A stretch of DNA of 64,000 nt from contig WPIO01000055.1 of the NCBI GenBank assembly GCA_009760855.2, positions 1,226,001 through 1,290,000 on the forward strand, given 5' to 3'. The notes beneath the pieces were generated by a model. The model saw only the letters and a list, made by a program, of their open reading frames with translations, made no database searches and was not told the DNA's origin. Made by a program: the position numbers and the translations under genes. How positions within the stretch are numbered: position 1 is the first letter of the stretch; each line of letters starts with the position of its first letter. Positions 54,432 through 64,000 of this stretch are shown in pieces. The stretch comes from Cristatella mucedo (taxonomy: Eukaryota; Bryozoa; Phylactolaemata; Cristatellidae).

Positions 54432-55515
54432 TAGGCTCTCGCTTCTACGCAGATGACATTCGGTTGCACCATTAATTGTATTGTACCTCCTTCTTTGAGG
54501 GCCCTCGGGAAAAGCCGCCTTGCTGCCAGTGTTGATAGCATCCGGACATGGATGGCAGCAAACTTTTTTTCAAACTGAATGATGATGAAACCATCTTACT
54601 AAATGTGCGCAAACTCAGTGCGATCCAGAAATTTGAAAGGCTGAAGTTCATAATCGGCTCTGAAAGCATATTTCCTGTTGTGTCTGCACGAAATCTACGT
54701 GCCCTGTTCTAAGGTGAATTTTATTAGACGACCACGTGACCCCCAGAGTCAAGTCGACCTACTTTCAGCTGCATCGCATTGCTAAAATTTGGGCTCGTTT
54801 AGACAGGGATACAAAATGTAAATCGGTCCATGCATTTGTAACGTCCCGTTTTGACATCTATAACTCGCCGCTTGCTGGTCTAACTGCCTGTGCAATCAGG
54901 CGCTTACAGCGGGTTCAAAACTCTGCAGATAGGCTTGTCTGTCGTTAGCGTCGCAGCTGACACTTCGCAGCACTTCTAGAGAACGCGAACTAGCTCCAAG
55001 TCAAGCAAAGCATCGACTTCTATTTTGTGTAGCTCACTTTATTGTCCCATCATTGTTTGGCTCCCGCCAATCTGTTAGATTTTTTCTCGACCAGGATAGG
55101 CATCGTACAACAAGCTTTTCGTAATCTAATTGTTTATCTATGCCTCGTAGGAGCCTCAAATCCTTGGGAGACCGTGCCTTAAGTTCGTAGGCTCCCAAAA
55201 CCCGGAAATCACTTCCGAATTCTGTCACGCGATTCCCTGGCTTGACCACATTTATAAAGAAACTTGAAACTCGTATATAGTTGGTCCATGTGACTCTCCA
55301 TTTACGTGCTTATTCGTGCCGACATTGTGCATGCTGACACTAACCATACTTGCGTGCGGACACTGTGCATGACACCTGTAACCATGTTATGCTTGTAGTC
55401 ATTGAGCCTGTCACCCTTAAGCATTCGATCACTCTTCTTTTGCAGCAAATGTAAAGCGCCTAGAAAGAGATTGAGTTCTCTAATGTGCTATTTCAAATGT
55501 ATTATCATTATTCTT
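54432..55515 (+). mobile_element. LINE-A copy, diverged, from YADD to 3' end
   Basis: Begins at the RT YADD box (cgcttctacgcagatgacat) beside the hAT element and runs through [19 protein letters not shown], post-RT remnants, 3'UTR blocks (catgacacctgtaaccatg) and hairpin (gcgcctagaaagagattgag). Many frameshifts. Confidence 0.85.
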
Positions 55516-55627
55516 GTAACTTGACTTCGTTACTCTGCTTATAGTTACCGTAATGTAGCCATTACTCATGTGAAATCTTAATCGCCGTCGATTGCGTGAA
55601 TAAAACTAAACGTGATATATATGAAAA

Positions 55628-55795
55628 CACGCCATGATGGCACACTAGGTAAGGCGGTTGCTTTCACGACCTCGGTCCCGAGGTTGTGGGTTCGACTGCG
55701 GTGGGCGATTCTTTATCGCCACTGCAAGCGGTGGTGATAGCCGTAAAGGCTTTTCTGTCGCTATACAAAAAGAGGCTGTTTAATCAGCTAGTTCT
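55628..55795 (+). mobile_element. SINE-A copy
   Basis: atggcacactaggtaaggcgg, ggttgtgggttcgact (B box with a small deletion), ccactgcaagcggtgg, gaggctgtttaatcagctag. Confidence 0.9.
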
Positions 55796-57021
55796 GAATT
55801 CTGAATTAATAATTTTCAAATAATAATTTTTCTGCTGGCCAAGCTAGAATATTCGGGTGAGATTAGCCCCTAAAATTACGCAACTCGGGAAAGTTTTAAG
55901 GACCTTCTAGAAAGACTTTGGAATAAAGTTCAGTGGAATAACAAGAAATGGGTGCGTGCATTATAAGATTATCCACATTTCCACAGCTATTTGTTCCTTT
56001 CATTCAAGCAATACCCTCAGTGCTGTTTGTGTGGTAGATTTTCCTCTCAGCCAGTATGCCAATACTGTTCTAGGTGGTCTCACGTCGACTTGGAGGCCGG
56101 CACTGAATGACTCCGGAAAATGGGACTGTTTTCGGACCCGAAGACCACTGCTTATTAACTAGACATCTAGGATCTCTTGACTAAATAAACTCTTTCGTTG
56201 GGACATCGGCGTTGGCTCATTGAAGAGTAAATTTCAAGAGAATCCAATAAAAGCACGAGTCCTCTTGCATTGTGGCTTGATCAGCTAAAAGTGAGCGTTT
56301 CTTACTAGCAAATATTTAAAATCTTTCTTCCATACGTGCGCCTGTCTTGGCTAAGGTCCATGCTTGTTTTTCAGCTGCAGTATTAAAGCTCATAATTTTA
56401 TCGACTTTTAACTGGTGAACGGCTTCCCATCAGCATTGCATGTCACAATGGTTACTCTGATGGTTTGGGCTGTAAGGTTACAGACATTGAACAATCCTGA
56501 GGTTTGCTAGTCTTATGTATATATTAAATATTAAAAGCTGTTGGATCTAGTCATTCTTATTATCGCCTCTCAAGAAGTACTTAGTTTGCCACAGTCAAGT
56601 ATACACCACATAACTTACGGTGGATATACTTTATATTTTTATTGTTTGTTCATTTTTTGCATTCCACAATGAATTAAGGAATGTAATCTTGAAAGAGTGG
56701 AGAGACTCTTGTGACAAGTGGCCATAATTAAAAGCTTTAGACAGCCATTGAAGAGTCACTTTGTAGTGCTGCATTAGCCCACCGTTCATTAAGATACGTT
56801 TGACACATACACATTAGCAATTTAACCATAGGAAGAACTACTGACATCTTGAAGCTATATTTGTTGGTAGCGCCGTTAATCATCCAGATTTATTGCAACA
56901 GGGATGGGAAAGGGTGAAATTTAAAATTTGCTCTGCTGGCATATATCCGACAGCATCTGCACGGGGTCGAGGCGTCCTGTTCCAAAGTAAACTTTCTTTA
57001 AATAAAATAAATAAATAAATA
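55796..57021. other. No feature recognised
   Basis: AT-rich intergenic sequence; 68-codon frame at 55,956-56,162 has no signature. Possible LINE remnant near 56,900-57,000 (aatttgctctgctggcat). Confidence 0.4.
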
Positions 57022-57192
57022 CAAGCTGATTTAATAGCCTCTATTTGTAAAGCGACAGAAGAGCCTTTGCGGCTATCACCACCGCTTGCAGCGGCGAAAA
57101 AGGATCGCCCACCACAGAATTCGAACCCACGACCTCTGGGCCGAGGTCGTGAAAAGCAACCACCTTACGTAGTGAGCCATCACGGCTCACTA
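57022..57192 (-). mobile_element. SINE-A copy
   Basis: aagctgatttaatagcctct, ggctatcaccaccgcttgc, gaacccacgacctctgggcc, gtgagccatcacggctcac: full length, minus orientation. Confidence 0.9.
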
Positions 57193-57194
57193 AG

Positions 57195-57555
57195 CGACCG
57201 CATTGGCGCCAAAGTGACATCGGCCTATTTTAGGCTACATGATTTGCAAACAAGTCGGCCTATACATACATTAATACGATATGCAAGCCACTCATTGCAT
57301 TTATACTGTGCCGTCTGGACATATGTATCTCACTGCTAGCCGACCTCCTGCCCCATGCATCCAGCCTCTTTCTGTTGGTGTAAAACTCTGCAGCTAGAAT
57401 TTTCTGTGGTTAGTGCTGAGTTGCCACGTTATACCATTTCTAGGAGACCTGAACTGGCAACTAATTGAGCACCATAAGGTGCGGTCAGTCACTGGTAAGT
57501 TCCGACATCTGTGGCTCGAGCCTATCTAGCAGAACTACTGCCCAGCCGGGCTAGG

Positions 57556-57651
<96 letters not shown>

Positions 57652-58055
57652 CTATAGCTAAGGGCTAGGCACGACGGCATCCGCTCTCCGGGCTCAGATC
57701 GGTTAGCGTTTATCTCGAGCCAACCCATTGAAACCTTTGGAAAATGTGCCTGTTGTTAATATGCTCTGAAAGCTTTGTACTCACACCTGAGTGATGTCAC
57801 AACACCCTCTCAGTTGAAGGGATTTATAAAGAAGCTGACGCTCGCCTGTTTCCCAGTGAATTCTCTGGACCCATTATCTGGGTTCATCGTGTGCTTGCCG
57901 ATATGTATGCTGACACTGTGCCTCTTGCTAACAACCAAAAAGTTAAAACTGTGCACTTTACCACTGACCGTACGCTCACGCTTCGTATACAGAATATATT
58001 GAGTGCTTAGAAAAACAGAGTAAGTTCTCTGAGGTTGCTTATCGCTTTTAGTGTT
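57195..58055 (+). mobile_element. LINE-A copy, strongly diverged, interrupted by (AT)n
   Basis: Post-RT remnants (aaactctgcagctagaatt, tgccacgttataccattt, gacctgaactggc) precede and a decayed 3'UTR/hairpin (agaaaaacagagtaagttct) follows the AT repeat. Confidence 0.6.
57559..57649. repeat. (AT)n microsatellite
   Basis: About 45 uninterrupted AT units. Confidence 0.98.
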
Positions 58056-58474
58056 GGTGTTATAGTAATAAGGATTGCGCTGTGCCGAGCAAGCTTGCTC
58101 TGATCCTTAATGCAGTCCTTCAGGTGAGGCGAGGTTGTGCTGTATGTCGATTAAGAGCAGCAGACTGAGCATTTACTGTTCTAGAAGGAGGGTCTCTAAT
58201 CAACTTCGGTTTAGAAAGAGCTCCGCGTGCTAGGCTTTTCGTCACACGTTTTCCACATTCTATCAAGAGTTCTCCTTTGATTAAATCTCTACTAAACCTT
58301 CAATAAACAAGGGAAAGACTTGCTGGACACATCACTCTATATTTACTTTCGTCGGAGGTGAGTACTGTATAAGGATGTAAAGATGAACCTAAGTCAGATG
58401 TTAAGCAAAATTATGTCACTTATTTGGCATCTGGATTAGTGTGACCTATTAACAGAATATTTATCTTTTTATCC

Positions 58475-58745
58475 TAGTAATAATACATTTTGGATAGCGC
58501 GCTCAAGAAATCAATCTCTTTCTAGGCACTTTACATTAGCTGCAAAAGATGCACGATTGAATGGTTAGTGGTAGCATGATCAATAAACAACAAGAATAAC
58601 ATGGTTAGGGGGTAACATGCACAGGGTCAGCATGCAAGTACGGTTAGTGGCAGCATGCACAGTGTCAACACGCATGAGCACATACAAAGGACGAATCACA
58701 GGGACCCACTGAATACTATTATAAAAAGATGTGCTTTTAGTTTCT
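58475..58745 (-). mobile_element. LINE-A 3' end
   Basis: gtaataatacattttggata, atcaatctctttctaggcac, acatggttagggggtaacat, agggtcagcatgcaagt. Confidence 0.85.
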
Positions 58746-59079
58746 GTGGCTCTTGCTGTCTGAGTATGTATAAGCGCATAGCATGGGTTCACTGACTGGT
58801 ACCAACAGGCGATTAGATTGAAGGCAAATGCATAAATATATTGTAGATACATAAGTACGCGGTGCCACCACCCCTGCTCGATCGTGGCTGCCCGATCTTA
58901 CTCTCGTCGGCCCCTTGCTTGCTATACTGCATCTTGGTCAAATGTCATGTCGATCTGTCAAATTTTGCGAAGGAACGAACCTTACAAAACGGCTTGCAAG
59001 CAATAGCCTTACTCGTTCGTTACTCGGTCGAGATCAACTGCTGGTGCTTTTCATATGTCTACAGCATCCAACGTGCTAG

Positions 59080-59215
59080 CATGTGATCCGGGCGCGATCT
59101 CCTGGATTAGGCACCAATGCCTTTCTATGTAATGATGTAATTTATCAGCGAACTTGTGTTCGATTCACCTCGTGCTAGAAGCCAGAAAAAAATTAAGCTG
59201 TAACAGAGGATGTTG
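59080..59215 (+). mobile_element. Possible SINE-B remnant
   Basis: B-box-like tgttcgattcacctcgtg followed by gccagaaaaaaattaagctg, echoing the SINE-B order. Weak. Confidence 0.25.
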
Positions 59216-60224
59216 TTGTGTTTGCTTTCGAATAGGGGTCGGTGAAGTAGCCTTACTTAATTTTGCATACTTCATGTGGGGAATGCATGTGAAACTTATT
59301 CATATCTTCCGTTATCGCTAGCTGTAGAGCACGTAGTAAGAGAACTAGTTCTCTTTGTAAAATGGACGTTAGTTTTTACTACTTTAGTTACTAATCGGCC
59401 AAATTCCCTGCGAATAGTTAGTTACAGTCATCCTATCGGCAACAATTCATTGCTCGAGCTCTCGTGTCGTGGAATTTAGTGCTTCCAAGAGGTTAAAACA
59501 ACGTAAACGGAGTTTTGCGAAATGTGATAAATCACATTAATATGCTTCGCTAGTGTGTATCTACACGTCGTGTCATTAAATCTACGGCCGCCACACCTGC
59601 CCGTGACGTAAAGTAATGTAACGTATCACCGTCAGAATAATAAGATTACCAGATATAATCGTAATTAAGAATACATGTAATTACGATCAAGGCGACACCT
59701 CAAAACGTCAGGTTTGGCGTTTAGTCTTGATGATTATTTCATGTTAGCTCAAACATTTATAGACCTAGACAAATTTTTTTGTGATACTACCGAGACAATT
59801 TTCAATCATTAAATATCACCAACTATAGCGACTAAGGAACTGCCAATGTACAATAACCATGATTAGTGATGTGCAGAGGCCGCCCTTTTGATAAAGGCCC
59901 GCGCTTTGTCTCCTCTTGGACTTAGCACAAAATCGAACGGCTGTAGAGTTGGCGTTACAGTCAGCATTACTGCGACTTCCGCATCCGCGAAGAACTATTT
60001 CGCAAGCGCAGCACAGGCAGCGGTGTGAGTCTCAGCTGTAACAAGTGCATCCCTCCCTGAGCTCTCGAATCACGGCCAGCAACTTCTTCAGGCGTGTGCA
60101 ACATAAGTTTTCGAGCACTGGATGCCGAAGGATGCATGACATCGAAAAAGTGCAGCCTCAAGACAACATATTAGTCCATATCTCAAGCCTAGAAAATTCT
60201 ATTTCACAGAGACCCAAAAGTGAG
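59216..60224. other. No feature recognised
   Basis: Mixed-composition intergenic sequence; frames at 59,276-59,479 and 59,967-60,161 lack signatures. Confidence 0.45.
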
Positions 60225-60346
60225 TATTCATTTTTTTGTTGTTTTTTCAAGCATGATTTTACTTGCCATTTAATTGCATTTCACTTTGCAGCTAATGTAA
60301 AGCACCTAAAAAGAGATTAAGTTCTCTGATGGTGCTTTATCAAGTG

Positions 60347-60382
<36 letters not shown>

Positions 60383-60385
60383 GGA
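60225..60385 (+). mobile_element. LINE-A 3' end, short
   Basis: catgattttacttgccattt, gcagctaatgtaaagcacc, aagagattaagttctctga, then (ATT)n to 60,381. Confidence 0.88.
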
Positions 60386-60499
60386 CCTCAGAAAGAGCAG
60401 CGGCTCCAAGCAGCTCTCCGAAGCTTTAAGCCCACAGCTCAAATCAGACGATTAGCTACTTAGACACTCTAGGAGCGCAAATAACCGACCACTTGTTAT

Positions 60500-60866
60500 A
60501 CGTCTTCAATTGTCTGAGGCTTCCTTCGCCATTGACTATCGTGTTACTGGTTCGTATCAGCTATCAGGCGTAAAAAAAGCTAATAATGAATATAAGTCAC
60601 AATCGGGCATATTTTGCAGAGCCAATGAACCGAGCTTTTACTCTGTAGGTCATAGATTTTACAATTCACTTGTACAATTATTATGTGCAACGACATCTAC
60701 TCTCCTACTGCCCACCGTGGCACATACTTACCAGACCTCGTACGCTGCTACTTCCGTGTGACTCATTTCCTCGACTGCCGACATAATTCAGCTATGCTTC
60801 TCACTTTCGTTTTGTTTTATGAAATGAAATCTTTTGGCAGCCGTATTCGAACCCACTATATATAAT
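60500..60866 (+). mobile_element. LINE-B 3' part, diverged
   Basis: ctctgtaggtcatagatttt, actctcctactgcccaccg, tcatttcctcgactgccgac match LINE-B at 17,070-17,230 in order. Confidence 0.65.
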
Positions 60867-60867
60867 A

Positions 60868-61345
60868 ATAATAATAATGCACGTGATATAGCGCCCGCAG
60901 AGAACTCAATCTCTCTAGGCGCTTTACATTTGCTGCAAAGGGAAATGCTATTGAATGGTGAGTAATATCATGCCTGATAAACAAACAAAATGAATAACAT
61001 GGTTAGGGGTTACATGCACAGGGTCAGCATGCAAATGTGGTTAGTGGCAGCATGCACAGCTTTTAGCACATCAAGGACGAATCACAGGGACTCACTAAAT
61101 GCTGTCCTAAATAGGTGTCTTTTTAAGTTCTTTTTTAATGTGATCAGGTCAGGGGATGTTCTGACGCAGGTCGGGAGGGATTTCCACGCTTTGGGAGCAA
61201 ACGAACTAAATGCACGGTCTACGAAAGATTTGAGGTTTGTGCTAGGTACTTGTAGGCTGTTGGATTCCGAAAAGCGGGTGGTACGATGCTTGGCCTGATG
61301 GGGGAGTATATCTGAGAGATAGGCTGGAGCCAAAGAATGAATTAC
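60868..61345 (-). mobile_element. LINE-A 3' end
   Basis: (AAT)n, ctcaatctctctaggcgctt, 3'UTR blocks, then coding remnants [20 protein letters not shown] on the minus strand; truncated near gctggagccaaagaatga. Confidence 0.92.
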
Positions 61346-61827
61346 AGCTTGGGCTTTGGGTGAGTTGTAGACAACTCTCAAGAGCAGCCCCATGCGTTTG
61401 TAAAGGCTTAATAGAGTTTCAGACAGAGCACTATTACATTACCTTGCATCTGGAGCTGCAGAGACCTCGTGACTTCGTTGTAGCCCACTCCGGACGGAAT
61501 TTGAGTAGTCTAGTCATGCCAGACAAGAACCAAGGAGCCAGTTAAATGTCCAACGTGTCACTGTCGTAGATAGTACCTAATCTCGTAGACAAGGATTAGA
61601 AGTGACGGCTAGCTAAGTAGGCGTTGCTCTTAACCAAAATTCTAAGACTGTAAGCCATATCTAAGATAACATCTTAATACAGTCCACATAATTACGGTCG
61701 CCTAACTACTCCACCATTAACTCGATAAAGCACTCTTACATCTAGCCGAACGCTTAAGTTATCTTTGAGTCGGAGTTTGGCTTGATTTACGCTTAGTTTG
61801 CGTTAACTGGCTGACATCCATGAAACA
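61346..61827. other. No feature recognised
   Basis: Unassigned sequence between two same-strand LINE-A copies. Confidence 0.45.
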
Positions 61828-64000
61828 GATAATAATAATGCACTTGATAAAGCGCCCTCAGAGAACTCAATCTCTTTCTAGGCGCTTTACATTTGCTGCA
61901 AACGGACATGCAATTGAATGGTGGGTAATATCATGCTTGATAAACAACGTGGTTATGGGTGACCTACACGGGGCAGCATGCAAATATGGTTAGTCGCAGC
62001 ATGCACAGTGTCAGCACACATAAGCACATCAAGGACGAATCACAGGGACCCACTAAATGCTGTCCTAAATAGGTTTGTTTGTAGGTTCTTTTTTAATGTG
62101 GTCAAGTCAGGGGATGTTCTGACGCAAGTCGGAGGGAGTTCCTGGCTTTTGAAGCATACGAACTAAATGCACGGTCTCCAAAGGATTTGAGGTATGTACG
62201 GGATATTTGCAGACTGTTGGATTCCGAAAAGCGGGTGGTACGACGCTTGGCTTGCTGAGGGAGTAGATCTAAGAGATAGGCTGGAGCCGAAAAATGAAGT
62301 GATCTAAAATAAAGCGACAAAACTTCAAAGACGATCCGTTGCTTGACCGATAGCCAGTGCAGGTCGGCGAGAAGTGGTGTAATGTGGCAATTGCGACGCT
62401 CACGACAGACAAGCCTAGCTGCCGAGTTTTGCACCAGCTGCAATTGCCTGATTGCACATGCCGGTAGGCCAACACGCAGCGAGTTACAGAAGTCATGTCA
62501 CAATTGCATGGACCAACTTAGACGTGGTATCCTTATCTAAACAAGCCCGAATTTTAGCAATGTTATGAAGCTGAAAGTAGGCAGATTTGACTGTGGAGCT
62601 GATGTGGTCGTCTAACGAGAGGTCACTTTGGTACATGATACCTAGATTTTCGAGCTGATTCAACTGGAGATATGCTGGCAGAGCCAATTTTGAGCGTCAG
62701 CCTTTCCAACTTCTAAATCCCACTGGGTTTGCCCGTAACTAGTAAGTTAGTTTTATCATCGTTTAGTTATAGAAAATTTGCTGCCATCCATGTGTGGATA
62801 TCATCAATACATGCAGCAAGTGAGTTGAGATAATTCGAGGTGCTCGAAGGCTGGCAGGAATCAAAGCAAAGGTACAACTGAGTGTCATCCGCATAGACGT
62901 GAAAGCCTAGATTGTGCTTGGCAATCACATCAGCAAGAGGGAGAGTATAAACCGTGAAAATAACCGGACCTAGCACGGAGCCCTAAGCTACTCAATATTT
63001 CAAAGGTACCTCGGATGATCTTTGTCCATGTACGTCAATACTCTGGTGTCTCCCACAGAGATATGATCTGAACCGTTGTAGAGCAGTGCCAGCTATGCCC
63101 AGGCGAGATGAGAGGCGCTCTAGAAGAACTTGCGGTCGATAGTATCAAAAGCTGCCGAAAGATCGAGCAAAACAAGCAGAGACACTTTACCTGTGTCTGC
63201 ATTCCTAAGTAGGTCGTTGCACACCCTAAGCAATGCTGACTCTGTGGATTAATTTGCTCTAAAGCCAGACTGGAACTTACTAGCAAGGTGTGAGGTTTCG
63301 ATTAATGAGTTCAGCTGGTCTTCCACGACCCGTTCCAGTGTCTTTTATAGGAATGGTAGAAGGGAGACTGGGCGCTAGTTGCTCAAGTTCTCTTGATCTA
63401 GTGTAGTTTTCTTGAGAAGTGGCCTGACTACAGCTTTTTTGAAAGGTGCTGGGACATGACCTGAGGCTAATGACATATTAATGATGTTAGTTATGCATGG
63501 CAGCAGCAGATCAATGCAACGTAGGAGCAGGACAGTGGGAATAGGGTCCAGAGGACTTGCTGTCTTCTTTGATTGAGATACGAACTTCAGGACTAGATCA
63601 CCAGTGACCTGCTTAAATGGAGACATTGAGGTGCAGCCAGGAATCGGGGAACAGCATTCTAGTGGGGAAGTTGTAATCGCAGGGATGGACTCGCTGATCT
63701 TGTCTATTGTCTGCACAAAGAATCGAGAGAAGCGATCGGCTAGATCATCACAAGGATCATCAGGTATGGAGCTAATCTGGCAGCGGTTGAGGAGATGGTT
63801 GATCGTCGACATCAGCATTTTTGGATTGTGCATCTGCGAGTTAACAATGTTTCTATAGAAGCTAGACTTGGCCTTTGCTAGGATTGATTGGTACGATCTA
63901 CAGTAGTCTTCATATGCCTGTCGATGGACAGTCAGTCCTGATATTTTGTATGCTTTTACAAGCTTGTGCTTAATAGACCTGGCTAGTTTAATGTCTGTGG
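61828..64000 (-). mobile_element. LINE-A copy, longest coding content, runs off the right edge
   Basis: 3' hairpin and 3'UTR at 61,828-62,060; post-RT region [20 protein letters not shown] (62.1-62.44 kb); RT with [13 protein letters not shown] (62.77-62.98 kb); the pre-RT segment SPLDPIPTVLLLRCIDLLLP and [17 protein letters not shown] (63.38-63.83 kb). Several frameshifts and stops make it defective. The endonuclease should lie beyond base 64,000. Confidence 0.93.

Noticed and set aside
57522..57728. Ile-Tyr repeat frame
   Set aside because: Translation of (AT)n.
1..64000. LTR retrotransposons or viral insertions
   Set aside because: No long terminal repeats, protease, integrase or capsid-like frames were seen; all RT sequence is LINE type.

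Overview
This is a eukaryotic (metazoan) genomic window, most likely from an invertebrate. The support is spliced coding exons with GT/AG borders, long introns, a CpG island, APE-type non-LTR retrotransposons (LINEs), tRNA-headed SINEs and abundant microsatellites. There are no compact bacterial-style genes, and most open frames are shadows of repeats. I cannot name the species.

The one host gene I can support lies on the minus strand and fills the left 38.7 kb. It encodes an extracellular protein built from repeated MAM domains. I reconstruct 15 coding exons: a signal-peptide exon at 38,620-38,677 inside a CpG island, then five MAM modules of three exons each. MAM1 lies at 34.8-29.7 kb, MAM2 at 21.6-20.0 kb, MAM3 at 13.0-11.0 kb, MAM4 at 10.4-4.7 kb, and MAM5 at 1.9-1.3 kb with its last exon off the left edge. 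Every junction has a GT donor and AG acceptor, and all phases agree (module borders phase 1, second-to-third exon phase 0), giving 928 codons without a stop. MAM3 and MAM4 share a roughly 0.8-kb segment that is almost identical, which points to a recent duplication or gene conversion.

The introns and the region right of 39.5 kb are dominated by repeats. LINE-A is a CR1/L2-like family with an endonuclease, a YADD reverse transcriptase and a hairpin 3' end followed by (ATT)n; more than 25 pieces lie on both strands, the largest at 5.5-7.5, 41.1-42.5, 54.4-55.5 and 61.8-64 kb. LINE-B is a second family. SINE-A and SINE-B are tRNA-derived, and SINE-B appears to share the LINE-A 3' hairpin. A ~175-bp satellite-like monomer occurs in two clusters 40 kb apart. 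A 188-bp element at 54,241-54,428 resembles the SPIN/Charlie-type hAT transposons known for horizontal transfer.

Other notable structures are a ~650-bp polypyrimidine tract inside a MAM intron, G-quadruplex-capable runs just behind exon 1, a GC-rich 207-codon frame with an A-rich tail antisense inside an intron, and a possible orphan MAM half-exon at 49.6 kb. Right of 39.6 kb I find no confident host gene.
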